This document shows, piece by piece, positions 16,165 through 24,719 of a stretch of 64,000 nt of DNA. Each line of letters opens with the position of its first letter. Position 1 is the stretch's first letter. The notes under the pieces were generated by a model that worked only from the letters and a program-made list of their open reading frames with translations, had not been told where the DNA came from and did not search any database. A program made the position numbers and the translations under genes. This stretch comes from Planctomycetota bacterium (GTDB taxonomy: Bacteria; Planctomycetota; Phycisphaerae; UBA1845). The stretch is from NCBI GenBank assembly GCA_016200265.1, contig JACQFE010000045.1, positions 124,001-188,000 on the forward strand, read 5' to 3'.

Positions 16165-17115
16165 TCATGCGGGAGGCGGGCCCTGGCTATCTGCGGCGAA
16201 TTTGAACGCCTGGCGGTACGAAATAAGCAGAACGAGATACCAAATGCCGAAGACGAACAGGCTCATCCCCGCAAAACAACCCGCAAAGCCCATCAAGACA
16301 ATGCCTCCGGCGGCTGCGGGCGGCAACGGGGGCGTGCCTCCTCCGCCGAGGCCTGTGGTGGCTGTCAACGCCATGATTCCGATGACCGCACCGATAGTTC
16401 CAACGGCCAGAATCGCCGCGTAGGAAATCACCAGTCCCCACATGACCGTGGACGTGCTCTGTTCGAGCTTTGGATCGGGAATGCGTCGGGCGAACCGGCG
16501 AAAGTAGACAAACTCGCCGAACATCTGAGCAATTCCCGCAAGTTGAAGCAATGCTCCAAATACGAAGAGAAGGATATGCGCGGCTTTCGAGCTGGCGGCG
16601 ATCGAAGGCACGCTCCTAATCGTACCGCCGATGTCCGCGACATTCTGGAGAATTCCTCCAACGAATACGCAAATCGCAGAAGCGCGAATCACTCGCCGCA
16701 GCGACAGACCACTCTCCTCCATGACAGCGCTTGGCTCCGGTGAGGTAATCAAGAATGCCGCCGCTACGCCAAGTGTGGCGATCACGATTAGAACGAGAAG
16801 GGAAAAAAACCGCGGCGCGCCAACGGATCGCAAGAAAATGAGGCCGCCAGTCAGCAGGATGACGAAAAGAATATTCCAGAGCTTCAACGACGTTCCAATT
16901 CGCACTCGCCGAAGCCAATGCGAATCGGCGAAACGCAATAATTTCCCATGAAACGACTGACCGACCGGCGTACCGCACTCCGGACATCGCATTTCCCGCA
17001 CCAGGCCGCGAAGGTTGTAGCCGCAGTGAGCGCAGGCAATGTCGATACCGATTGGCGATGCGACGATGGATGCGGCCATGGGTTCATTCGATGAAGGCGG
17101 AAGTGTGTCGCTCAT
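16165..17115 (-). CDS. Zinc-ribbon multi-pass membrane protein
   Basis: Start at ATG 17115 (MSDTLPPSS). Residues about 28-48 form a zinc ribbon, CAHCGYNLRG...CPECG, a type that is frequent in planctomycete membrane proteins. After it come about six hydrophobic segments (for example LWNILFVILLTGGLIFL and FFSLLVLIVIATLGVAAAFL) and a Gly/Pro-rich loop (GGGGTPPLPPAAAGG) between the last two. No enzymatic motif. It is convergent with the sigma factor gene, 45 bases between the ends. Function unknown; membrane-anchored zinc-ribbon proteins of this kind are usually left as hypothetical. Confidence 0.78.
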   Translation of the reverse strand: MSDTLPPSSNEPMAASIVASPIGIDIACAHCGYNLRGLVREMRCPECGTPVGQSFHGKLLRFADSHWLRRVRIGTSLKLWNILFVILLTGGLIFLRSVGAPRFFSLLVLIVIATLGVAAAFLITSPEPSAVMEESGLSLRRVIRASAICVFVGGILQNVADIGGTIRSVPSIAASSKAAHILLFVFGALLQLAGIAQMFGEFVYFRRFARRIPDPKLEQSTSTVMWGLVISYAAILAVGTIGAVIGIMALTATTGLGGGGTPPLPPAAAGGIVLMGFAGCFAGMSLFVFGIWYLVLLISYRQAFKFAADSQGPPPA

Positions 17116-17240
17116 GGCGCCCGGGTTCCGATGAAATACGCCCCGCTGGATCGTGACTCGCGATGGGCGAAATGCTACGCATGTCGTCAAGTCTACGCAA
17201 TTCTGAGCAGAATCAGAGTCGCGACGATTCGAAGCGAATC

Positions 17241-17987
17241 CTATTCGTTGGGTTCGACCATATCAGACGCCTGGCAGGGCTCGATGACTTTGGCGCTGAT
17301 TTTCCCTTGGGCGGAATCGGACTCACAGTTGCTCATGTCCGCGACGAGTCGCTGCTCGCGAATCATCTCGTCAACTGTGTGCGTGGCGTACATCAATTCT
17401 ACGTACAGCGAGCGATCCGAGGCATACGAGTCATCGACGCGAGGCGCGTGGGCATAACCCAGACCGTGGGCAATCTCATGGGCGGTCACGTTCGCAAAAA
17501 TGTTAACCCATTCGTCATACGAAAACGTGCGCCCGAGCAACTTCAACTCCGTGCCGAAGATAATTGCGGAATTGTCATGGACCTGATCACAGGGATCGTA
17601 TTCACCCTTGCCGATTTGTCCGGGCTGCGGAGAATGGATGTCGGCGATTTGAACCACGCTGACCTGTCCCTCCGGTAACGCCTTGCCATTCGTAACGCGA
17701 GGAGGAGCAATCGGGAGATCGCAGAGAATTCGAGCAACCTGTGATCGAACGGCCTCCTTGAAATTGTCGCCGACATCGGCCAATGTGCCTCCGCCTGAAG
17801 TCTGGAATTCGCCCAGGTCAATACCGTCGAAAGGCGCGTCCGGCAGTAACGGACTTGTCCCGCCGTCCCAATCAAGGACGACCGCGTCGAGTGTCTTTCG
17901 CACGCCGGAGTCACAATCTGAAAGAAGAATCGTAAGACCGGTCGTGTACGCAGGACCGGTTCCGCAACCGCAAGTGACCAGAACCAC
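17241..17987 (-). CDS. Matrixin-like metalloprotease, probable lipoprotein, unclear start
   Basis: The zinc motif HEIAHGLGYAH (HExxHxxGxxH) near residue 160 places it among metzincins of the matrixin/autotransporter type; the context NIFANVTAHEIAHGLGYAHAP is characteristic. The annotated GTG at 17987 starts inside a hydrophobic stretch that ends in VTCGC, a lipobox-like Cys. The open frame runs about 110 bases further upstream and would complete a signal peptide (AVATTLFVVVLVTC), but I find no ATG, GTG or TTG there, so the start is a rare codon or there is a base error. Transcribed on the minus strand after the zinc-ribbon gene, in the same direction. Confidence 0.75.
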   Translation of the reverse strand: MVLVTCGCGTGPAYTTGLTILLSDCDSGVRKTLDAVVLDWDGGTSPLLPDAPFDGIDLGEFQTSGGGTLADVGDNFKEAVRSQVARILCDLPIAPPRVTNGKALPEGQVSVVQIADIHSPQPGQIGKGEYDPCDQVHDNSAIIFGTELKLLGRTFSYDEWVNIFANVTAHEIAHGLGYAHAPRVDDSYASDRSLYVELMYATHTVDEMIREQRLVADMSNCESDSAQGKISAKVIEPCQASDMVEPNE

Positions 17988-18399
17988 AACAAATAACGTC
18001 GTGGCAACGGCGTGCGCGACGCGAGCACCATAAAATGAATGATAGATTGCCAGCTTCCACCTCCAAGGGCGGTTGTTCGTGGGGGATATGATTCAGACCA
18101 ACAACTGCGCTGATTCATTTGTTGGCGCGGATTCGCAAGAAGTCAAAAAGCGTGGTGCGACCGATCGAAACAAGAGTCGACAGGCTCGGCCCAGACTCTT
18201 CTAATTCCCTTGATTATCGCCGCTCAGCGAATTCTGGGACTGACCTCTTCTCCCTCGTGCTTGAACTTACCGGTTTTAGCCCGCACCGCAAAACAGCTCC
18301 CTTCCGTTGGACGTGGCGAAACTACGGGCGTAGAATCCAGTGGATATTATTAGACTGTTGTCCCTTTTTGAGAAAAGGGAAGAACGGAGGGCAGTCGAA
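17988..18399. other. Intergenic region, no confident gene
   Basis: Upstream of the matrixin-like gene (minus) and of a small winged-helix-like gene (plus). It contains the open signal-peptide-like extension of the matrixin gene (about 17988-18095), a short perfect hairpin TCCCTTTT-TGAG-AAAAGGGA at 18361-18380, and GGAGG at 18386-18390, which is the likely ribosome-binding site of the next gene. Confidence 0.4.
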
Positions 18400-18666
18400 G
18401 TGGTGAACACAAGCAAATCCCTGGCGCAACATCAGTTGGTGATCCTGCGCCGTCTGCGCCTTGGGCCGCTCACTGAATTCGAACTTACGCGTGAAGTCGC
18501 GGAACACTCCGGACATACGGCCGAAGAAGCCGCCGATCGCATGGCCGCGTGGTTGACGGAGTTGCGATCGGACGGACTCGTCTGGAGCGGCGAATTATCC
18601 AACGCAAGCGGACAGCATATCCTCGCAGCGGCGCTAACCAACGAAGGTCGCGAGCTTGTACACTAG
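18400..18666 (+). CDS. Small winged-helix-like hypothetical protein
   Basis: Start placed at GTG 18400, nine bases after GGAGG at 18386-18390. The 88 residues show the pattern of a short winged helix-turn-helix: LAQHQLVILRRLRLGPLTEFELTREV, then TAEEAADRMAAWLTELRSDGLV, and a wing (SGQHILAAALTNEGREL). Such small PadR/MarR-like folds without a second domain may act as DNA-binding regulators, but the match is by fold pattern only. It lies just upstream of the YceI-like gene on the same strand, 68 bases away. Confidence 0.55.
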   Translation: MVNTSKSLAQHQLVILRRLRLGPLTEFELTREVAEHSGHTAEEAADRMAAWLTELRSDGLVWSGELSNASGQHILAAALTNEGRELVH

Positions 18667-18734
18667 GCCGATCGAGGCAATCTCCACGAATTGTGGTGGT
18701 CGCTGGATCGCCCTGAACGTGGTTCGGACAATTC

Positions 18735-19415
18735 ATGACCAATCAAGCCCGACGAGTGATTTTTCAATTCGCCGTCGGAACACTCGTCTCGACGAGTTGC
18801 CGGGATCTTTCTCATCGTCAAATCGCGCCTGATGATATCCAGACTAATCGCCCCGTAGAGCAAGACCTATTCATTTGGCGCGTCGTATCTCCGCAATCAG
18901 AAGGCAACCCCCCGATCCGATTTCATTTTGCGGAGCCGGAGGATAGCTACGCCGGCGAATTCCCGCTCGTGCGCGGCTGGCTTTCGATGAACCCCGACGC
19001 GATCGAAGACAATTTCACCGGCCAATTTGACGTGGAGACCAAAGACGTAACCATGGGAGAGCCCGACCTCGATTCCAATGTTCGAAACAACGTCGAGTTT
19101 CTACAGGCGACCGCGTTTCCAATCTCGAGTTACGTCGTGCGAAGTCTGGCCGCGAATGACCGGCGGCTTGAGGAAGGACGGCCAGTTCCCATTACGATGC
19201 ATGGGACATTCAAGCTCAAGGGCGTCGAAACTCCACTTGATGTTCGAGCCACGCTGAGGCGTGTCGCGAAGTCACAACCGGAACGAATTCTGTTGTCAGG
19301 ATCGTTTGAAATCGAACGCCTGCGCGATCGATTTCATATTTCAGGCCCCGGAACGGAAGATGATCCGGCAGGTAATCAGGTGCAGGTCGATTTCAACATC
19401 GAGCTCGCCAGGTAA
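18735..19415 (+). CDS. YceI-like (lipid-binding, lipocalin-like) protein, putative lipoprotein
   Basis: The pattern of YceI proteins is visible: a beta-barrel beginning PIRFHFAEPEDSYAGEFPLVRGWLSM, then NVEFLQATAFPISSYVVRSL, VPITMHGTFKLKGVETPLDVRATLRRV, and the C-terminal LLSGSFEIERLRDRFHISGPG. YceI proteins bind polyisoprenoid or amphiphilic ligands in the periplasm. The N-terminal stretch (VIFQFAVGTLVSTSC) ends in a Cys and can serve as a lipobox. 226 residues, longer than E. coli YceI because of an N-terminal extension. Followed within 100 bases by tRNA-Leu. Confidence 0.72.
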   Translation: MTNQARRVIFQFAVGTLVSTSCRDLSHRQIAPDDIQTNRPVEQDLFIWRVVSPQSEGNPPIRFHFAEPEDSYAGEFPLVRGWLSMNPDAIEDNFTGQFDVETKDVTMGEPDLDSNVRNNVEFLQATAFPISSYVVRSLAANDRRLEEGRPVPITMHGTFKLKGVETPLDVRATLRRVAKSQPERILLSGSFEIERLRDRFHISGPGTEDDPAGNQVQVDFNIELAR

Positions 19416-19505
19416 CCTCGTGACCCGAAAAATCGATTCGCGCCGCAAGCCGATCAATCCTCTGCAGAACTACAGCAAATCGGCTATAATGAGATTCGCG
19501 CATTC

Positions 19506-19588
19506 GCGGCTGTGGCGGAATTGGCAGACGCGCCAGACTTAGGATCTGGTGGGCAACCCCCGTGGAGGTTCGACTCCTCTCAGCCGCA
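19506..19588 (+). tRNA. tRNA-Leu (anticodon UAG)
   Basis: Acceptor stem GCGGCTG (19506-19512) pairs perfectly with CAGCCGC (19581-19587), discriminator A at 19588. The anticodon stem CCAGA/TCTGG encloses loop CTTAGGA with anticodon TAG at 19540-19542. A long variable arm of the Leu type (GGGCAACCCCCGTGG) follows, then the T-arm with GGTTCGACTC. No CCA is encoded. Confidence 0.95.
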
Positions 19589-19693
19589 ATTCAATGCTCG
19601 ATAATAATGCCAGGACAGCGCGGGTACGCCGTGCTTGCCCGGGTTGGATTCCAAGCCTGACACCCCCGGCAAGACCAATTCACAACACACCGA

Positions 19694-22327
19694 CTACGGA
19701 CAACCGCTCGGCACCGGGAACGTATACGCAAGCCCCTTAAATGAATCCACGCAACTGGCCACGTCGCTGATGAAAATCTTCGAGTCGGGTGTGCCAGGAT
19801 TCAAGTCGGCGATTGCGATGATTGGGGCGGTTCCTAAATCCTTGAACTTGTCCACAATTGCGGAAACGTCGGCAATATTGGGCTGAGTAATCGGCGCCGG
19901 AGATGGGGCCTGGAACGGAGCGGTCACGTCGCCCCACCGTGCCGTGTTGACCGTCAACGCTACCGAAACTGAACTGCAAGCGTTTTCGTTGCCCTGGCAA
20001 GAAGACCCAAAGACCTTTATATCATACGAGGAACTCGGCACGACTTCGGCTCCGCTCACGTACAACATCGCACCATTCAGCGCCGTGCCCCAGTCCGCAT
20101 ACGTCGGAGTGCATTGCAGTTGGGCACACTTGAACGTGGTCGAAGAAATCGCTGACTCGACGCAATCGCTCACAGGTCCGACCCAACGAACCTGATTTTC
20201 CAAAGCACTGAAATTTGTAGGCGGGAATTGCGGCGGGTTCGGCGGATTCGGGTGCATCAGACTGACAAGTTTTACCTGCAGCGCCGTATTCATGCCGGTT
20301 GCCGCGGGCGGCGGAATCTGAAACGCCAGATAACGATTCTTGGCGATGCCGCTTATATCAGCACGCAAGACGACAGGTCCTCCGGCATCGCAGACATCTG
20401 CGATTCCGTTACCGTCAAGATCATCGTATGAGGCCGCACTCGGACCGAAGGCCGCAGCCGCCTTCAATTCATCGGTCTTGAAGAGTCCAACTGCGGAATT
20501 GACCGCCTGCGGCGGCGCATCGGCATCAAATCGGAAATTGTAGAGCGTGCCGAAGCGGACGGAGTTGGCCTCCGGATTCTGGGCAAAGGTTTCCGTGTCC
20601 CAGCGGATCGCGCCCGCTGCGACTGTCGGCGTCCAGGGGTCGTTGCTATACGTCTCCGTGTGCGGCTCCGGCGCCTGATTCAGCGGAGCATGGAATCCGA
20701 CGTTGCTGACATTGACACCGCTCGCCAACGGGACGCAGAAGGACCCCATCGCCCGATCCATATTCTGGTTGTAAAGGGCGTATTCATAGTGCCACTGACC
20801 GCCACCCAAATCCGTCGCCTGCCACGCGACATACGCAATCCCGTCAGCCAGTGGTGCCGGCTCGATTTTCGATTTGGAGGAACCCGTCCAGGCATCGACG
20901 GCCGGCGACTCGGGCTCCGCGGCGGCGATCGACGTGTAGGTATAAACACCATTCACGTCGGGGCCTCCGATCGCCACTTCCACATGCGTCGCGTTGTTGT
21001 TCTGGTTGCCGTTGCCGCTGGTGAATTCGTGCGGAGCGATGTACTGACCTTCGGCGAAATAGCGGGCCCCCGCGTTGGCAATCGGGTTAAGGTCCGCTTC
21101 CTGAATCTGGACCTTGTGTGAAATCGGCGTGTGGACGTGGTCACGATGGTCATTCGCTGGATAGCTGTGATTGTCGTTGGCACAGGGTCCACATCCCGAA
21201 ATCGTGGCGAGCGCCGCACCACCCGGCATTGCACCGGTGTACGGATTGAGCATGGAACGAGGGCCTAAACCACACGGGTCAAACTGACATGCGTCATACG
21301 TATCCGAGCACCCCACTCCGATTTTCTCAAAATTGCCTGGGTTTTCACAGCCAAACCCGCATTCATTGGCGTTGGAGGAGCCGAATCCGTGTTTCAACCA
21401 CCCCTGTCCGATCTGCTCAAAGCGAGACGCGCCTGCCACTGTGGACTCGCGATACATGTTGACCATGATCATGGGGTGGTCAGTGCTGGGAAGGCCGATC
21501 CAGTTGCCCGTCGCATTTCCCGCGTTGCACGCCGTGGTATTGCACGACATCGCCACCGTGCCGGAACCGATCGGGCCGACCCGCCCAAGGTCCAGGCAAT
21601 CCCATACATTACCAACGATGACATCCGGTCCCGGTGGCTGAAAGCATCGGGCGCGAAAGCAATTTTCGCCGGCATTGAAGGCTTGGCCCGGGCCGGTACA
21701 TGACGCCGGATCGGCGCAGTCGATGCAAGTCTGGGAATTGAAATCGCAGCACGAACCGGGACATGCTTCCGCCTGAATGTGCATCACATAGGGTCCGCGT
21801 GGATTTTGAAGAACGCTGGGGTCTGAAAAGATCGGGACCTTATAGATGCCTGGATTCAACGCATCAAAGGTATACCATTCATTTCCATCACCACAATAAG
21901 GCGCACCTCTGCCGCTGGAATTACTGGTGATCGGACTGAAGCAAAAGCTCGGCACACATCCCCCCTGAATCAGGCTGTAGCTGGGAATCTGAACAGGATT
22001 GGTTCCACACATGTCAATTGTCACGCGGGCCCGCTGAGTAATCTGAAAAGCCTCCCACCAGGCAATATTGTTGTTGGTTCCACCGACGCATTCGAGGCCG
22101 GTAGCGGTCGAGTTGTTACCCAGAATCGTCACCGTAGCCGGGCTTCCGACGGGTCCTGCCGGCACCGGAACGACGACTGCTTGAGTACACGCATCCCTCC
22201 CGGTGTTGTTGAACACGGGCGCGAGTGCCTGCGTCGGAGGCACACTTTCATTTGCGACATTTTGCGCAAAGGTAGGGCACGTCGCGATGAAAAGTAAAGT
22301 TGGCAGCGTCCAGCGGAACAATTTCAT
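19694..22327 (-). CDS. Large secreted protein of unknown N-terminal function with the shared dockerin-like C-terminal module
   Basis: Start at ATG 22327, with GGAG in AAGGAGTTTGGG just upstream and a signal peptide (MKLFRWTLPTLLFIATCPTFA, cleavage near TFA/QNV). The 877 residues contain an early beta-rich domain resembling a prokaryotic ApeI/PPC-like part (residues about 40-190), a Cys-rich stretch (CCDFNSQTCIDCADPASC), and a middle region with HDHRDHVHTPISHKVQI-like His-rich sequence that could bind metal. No enzyme family is recognised. The C-terminal about 215 residues contain KNRYLAF, RWVGPVSDC, LQCTPTYADWG, ARWGDVTAPF, QPNIADVSAIVDKFKDL and a terminal Cys-Pro, as in two other proteins of this window. 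Confidence 0.85.
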   Translation of the reverse strand: MKLFRWTLPTLLFIATCPTFAQNVANESVPPTQALAPVFNNTGRDACTQAVVVPVPAGPVGSPATVTILGNNSTATGLECVGGTNNNIAWWEAFQITQRARVTIDMCGTNPVQIPSYSLIQGGCVPSFCFSPITSNSSGRGAPYCGDGNEWYTFDALNPGIYKVPIFSDPSVLQNPRGPYVMHIQAEACPGSCCDFNSQTCIDCADPASCTGPGQAFNAGENCFRARCFQPPGPDVIVGNVWDCLDLGRVGPIGSGTVAMSCNTTACNAGNATGNWIGLPSTDHPMIMVNMYRESTVAGASRFEQIGQGWLKHGFGSSNANECGFGCENPGNFEKIGVGCSDTYDACQFDPCGLGPRSMLNPYTGAMPGGAALATISGCGPCANDNHSYPANDHRDHVHTPISHKVQIQEADLNPIANAGARYFAEGQYIAPHEFTSGNGNQNNNATHVEVAIGGPDVNGVYTYTSIAAAEPESPAVDAWTGSSKSKIEPAPLADGIAYVAWQATDLGGGQWHYEYALYNQNMDRAMGSFCVPLASGVNVSNVGFHAPLNQAPEPHTETYSNDPWTPTVAAGAIRWDTETFAQNPEANSVRFGTLYNFRFDADAPPQAVNSAVGLFKTDELKAAAAFGPSAASYDDLDGNGIADVCDAGGPVVLRADISGIAKNRYLAFQIPPPAATGMNTALQVKLVSLMHPNPPNPPQFPPTNFSALENQVRWVGPVSDCVESAISSTTFKCAQLQCTPTYADWGTALNGAMLYVSGAEVVPSSSYDIKVFGSSCQGNENACSSVSVALTVNTARWGDVTAPFQAPSPAPITQPNIADVSAIVDKFKDLGTAPIIAIADLNPGTPDSKIFISDVASCVDSFKGLAYTFPVPSGCP

Positions 22328-22641
22328 TCCCAAACTCCTTCCAAGGATCGTAGCGGGGGATACAACGAACAAATTATCCGCACCCAATTTAGCGATTGTT
22401 GAAACGTAAGGCAATTCAAAAATGAGAATTGGAGCGATTTAGAATTGCATATTGACAAGAATATGCAGTTGTTTCCTTTACAAACGAAGCAACGAGTATT
22501 CTTTTCTTCCCCTTCGGGTACAGCCGTGTTGCGCGATGCCCATTGAAACCGATTGCAACGTCAAAAATGGACAAATTTACGCGTAAATTCGCAGGGACGA
22601 GTGTTTGGGCCCTTCTTTGCTGCTTGGGCGTTTCTTTGCGG
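22328..22641. other. Intergenic region, no gene seen
   Basis: AT-richer than its surroundings (for example 22420-22470) and on the upstream side of the minus-strand secreted-protein gene, so its promoter is likely here. The short open frames in this stretch have no recognisable protein pattern and overlap the end of the endonuclease gene. Confidence 0.4.
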
Positions 22642-23307
22642 CTACAACATGGCGTCGTGCGGCATGCCTGCCAGCGGACATCCATCACACGTCGCTCTCC
22701 GCCCGCAAAAGCGCTTCCCCAGCTCGACAAAAAGTGCATGAAACTCATTGAACAGACCCACTTCGTCCGGCAGAGCCGCCTTGAGCATTTTGCGCACGTC
22801 TTCATACCGAGCACCGCTCGGAATCAGAAAATGCCGTCGTAAAATACGCACGGTGTACGCATCGACGACGAAGGTCGCTCGCCTGGCGGCATAAAGCAGG
22901 ATCGCGTCCGCCGTCTCCGGGCCGATTCCATGGATCGCAAGAAGTCGCTTACGAGCTTCGTCCAACGAACCGGCAAATAATGATTCAAGCGAGCCGCCAT
23001 GGGCGGTCCAGAGGAAGTTGACGAATTCCTTCAACCGTTTGGCCTTCACGCGAAAACTGCCCGACGGCTGAATCAGCCTCGCCAGCTCCGACTGCGGCAA
23101 GGCTCGCAACTTCGCCCATGACAATGCGCCGGCGGCGTGTAAGTTGCCAATGGCCCGTTCCACATTGCGCCAGGAAGTATTTTGCGTCAAAATCGCGCCG
23201 ACGATCACTTCAAGAGGCGTCCTGGCGGGCCACCAGTGTTGCGGGCCGAAGGCTTCAAAAAGTCGATCGAAAATCTCTCGGATCTGCCTGGAGTGTTTTT
23301 GGGTCAT
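22642..23307 (-). CDS. Endonuclease III-family DNA glycosylase (HhH-GPD)
   Basis: The protein has the HhH-GPD fold of base-excision repair glycosylases: TPLEVIVGAILTQNTSWRNVERAI, the helix-hairpin-helix LLAIHGIGPETADAILLYAA, and VVDAYTVRILRRH with the conserved Asp. The Lys of classical endonuclease III (position after the GxGxxT motif) is replaced here by Glu (GIGPETAD), which is what MagIII/HP0602-type 3-methyladenine glycosylases show, so alkylated-base removal is the better guess. The C-terminal iron-sulfur loop has three Cys (FCGRRATCDGCPL) and lacks an obvious fourth. Length 221 residues is normal. Adjacent on the same strand to a zinc-ribbon gene. Confidence 0.85.
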   Translation of the reverse strand: MTQKHSRQIREIFDRLFEAFGPQHWWPARTPLEVIVGAILTQNTSWRNVERAIGNLHAAGALSWAKLRALPQSELARLIQPSGSFRVKAKRLKEFVNFLWTAHGGSLESLFAGSLDEARKRLLAIHGIGPETADAILLYAARRATFVVDAYTVRILRRHFLIPSGARYEDVRKMLKAALPDEVGLFNEFHALFVELGKRFCGRRATCDGCPLAGMPHDAML

Positions 23308-23334
23308 GTCAAATAGTTTCGGCGCCGGAAAATA

Positions 23335-23371
23335 AAACAGGCGCTCACCTCAAACGGTGCCGCGCCTGTTT
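23335..23371 (-). terminator. Rho-independent terminator-like hairpin after the zinc-ribbon gene
   Basis: The arms AAACAGGCGC (23335-23344) and GCGCCTGTTT (23362-23371) form a perfect 10-bp stem. On the minus strand the stem is followed by TTTTATTTT, a T-rich tract, so it fits a terminator for the gene ending at 23400. Confidence 0.7.
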
Positions 23372-23399
23372 CCAATTTTTCGTGATGAGCGAATTCGAT

Positions 23400-23774
23400 T
23401 TACCGTCGGCGTTGCTGGAAGCAATCGCGACAGTATACCGGGCGTCCTTCCGTCGGCTTGAACGGAACCTCTGTCGATCGACCACAGGCGGAACAAGTCG
23501 TGGTGAAGCGCTCGCGCGACTCTCGGCCATATCCCCCGCCGCCGCCACCCCCCCCGCCGCCTCCTCCGCCACCATTTCCACCGCGACGCCCACCGCCGCC
23601 GCCACCACCGCCGCCGCCAAACGATTGTTCCGCCTTCCGCTTGGCCCGGCAGTCCGGGCAGCGCTTCGGCTCATTGGTGAAGCCACGCTCCGAGTACCGC
23701 TGCTGATCGGTCGCGGAGTGGACGAAGGGTGCGGAACAGTCAACGCAGGTGATGGTCTTGTCTTCGAAATTCAT
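23400..23774 (-). CDS. Zinc-ribbon / CxxC-x-CxxC protein with a poly-glycine linker
   Basis: Two zinc ribbons flank a glycine tract. The N-terminal one (CVDCSAPFVHSATDQQRYSERGF...CPDC, residues about 10-43) is the family usually called probable zinc-ribbon domain, and the C-terminal one (CSACGRSTEVPFKPTEGRPVYCRDC) fits the CxxC-x17-CxxC type. Between them is a 35-residue Gly/Arg linker. Members of this group are thought to be small nucleic-acid-associated proteins, but no activity is proven. 124 residues, start ATG 23774. The GGC/GGA repeats encoding the Gly tract (about 23535-23625) are prone to slippage. Confidence 0.83.
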   Translation of the reverse strand: MNFEDKTITCVDCSAPFVHSATDQQRYSERGFTNEPKRCPDCRAKRKAEQSFGGGGGGGGGGRRGGNGGGGGGGGGGGGGGYGRESRERFTTTCSACGRSTEVPFKPTEGRPVYCRDCFQQRRR

Positions 23775-24183
23775 GTATGGGCCTTTCGATTCGTGGGGAT
23801 TCTACCGGCGATGCCCGGCCATGAGATCCTGCAGGCGGATTGGCCGACTGACTGGAAAGGACGCTCCTGTTACCGTTCGGCGGTTCATACCCATTATGAA
23901 GGCGTGGTTCTACCCCCGGTCCCGGAATCTGTCAAGAAGATTCTTTCCGGCCCGTCGAATGCGGAAAACGCTTATGGAACGGCACAAGCGGGCGTTGAAA
24001 TCCGATTTCTAGGAACCGTAGGGTGGGCCGTGCCCATCGTTGGCGAATTCCGCTGGCGCGAGAATCCCTTCTCACACCTCTTTTATCAGAGCCGGATGCG
24101 TCAGCGCCCAACCCATCGCTTCGCACCTTTACACCTTCGTTCTCTTCGCACGATTCCTCCCCCTTCAGCACTTTCCCAGCAAT
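23775..24183. other. Intergenic region, no gene seen
   Basis: Lies between the zinc-ribbon gene start and the end of the CarboxypepD-reg-like gene, both on the minus strand. Plus-strand open frames overlap the region but have no coding pattern. Nothing recognisable as RNA or repeat was found. Confidence 0.4.
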
Positions 24184-24711
24184 TTACGGCGTTGCGCACG
24201 CCGGCACCGCGATCGGATTCTTGAGTTGAATCGTAAAGCCATCTCGCGGCGTTCCCGGCGGTGGAATGTTCGGATCAACCACAGTGTCCGCATTAATGTC
24301 GATCGTAGTCCGCGTCTCGCATCCGTCGTGATTCACAATGACCTCCACCTGATTCGGTGTTGGGGAAAAAGTCTGCCCGTCTTTACGACATTCTACCGTC
24401 GGGCCATATAAAAGCGGAACATCGAACTTTCCGTCGCTGGGCGTCGGTGCAAGTTGCGGCGCCCCTCCAGGCGTGAGTGGTTCAAACCCAGCGATCACCT
24501 CACCATTCGAAAGCAATTTTAGCCCAATCAGGGCCCCCTCAAGCGGTGTTCCATCACCTGCGTCTGTGACTTGCCCAGCAACACCAAGCACATCCGCCGC
24601 TAAGTCACACAGAGGTATGCAGCTTGTCGCTACAACGAGCAAATAGACTGATCCCGCGCAGTTCGCGAAAAGCCTAACAAGCGTGGTCAGACGGATTCGG
24701 CAGCATTTCAT
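24184..24711 (-). CDS. Carboxypeptidase regulatory-like (Ig-like) lipoprotein
   Basis: A signal sequence ends in VVATSC (a lipobox-like Cys near residue 31). The mature part has the carboxypeptidase regulatory-like domain pattern VAGQVTDAGDGTPLEGALIGLK, a beta-sandwich found in many exported proteins. It ends in a short Pro-rich tail and ACATP. 175 residues. Its start is eight bases downstream of the preceding gene's stop, so the two form an operon on the minus strand. Likely surface or periplasmic; partner and substrate unknown. Confidence 0.72.
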   Translation of the reverse strand: MKCCRIRLTTLVRLFANCAGSVYLLVVATSCIPLCDLAADVLGVAGQVTDAGDGTPLEGALIGLKLLSNGEVIAGFEPLTPGGAPQLAPTPSDGKFDVPLLYGPTVECRKDGQTFSPTPNQVEVIVNHDGCETRTTIDINADTVVDPNIPPPGTPRDGFTIQLKNPIAVPACATP

Positions 24712-24719
24712 GACTTACC

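Noticed and set aside
22416..22814. Minus-strand open frame of 132 residues
   Set aside because: It overlaps the endonuclease gene and has no family pattern or ribosome-binding site.
23458..23706. Proline-rich plus-strand open frame opposite the zinc-ribbon gene
   Set aside because: It is the complement of the glycine codons; the minus frame has two clear zinc ribbons.
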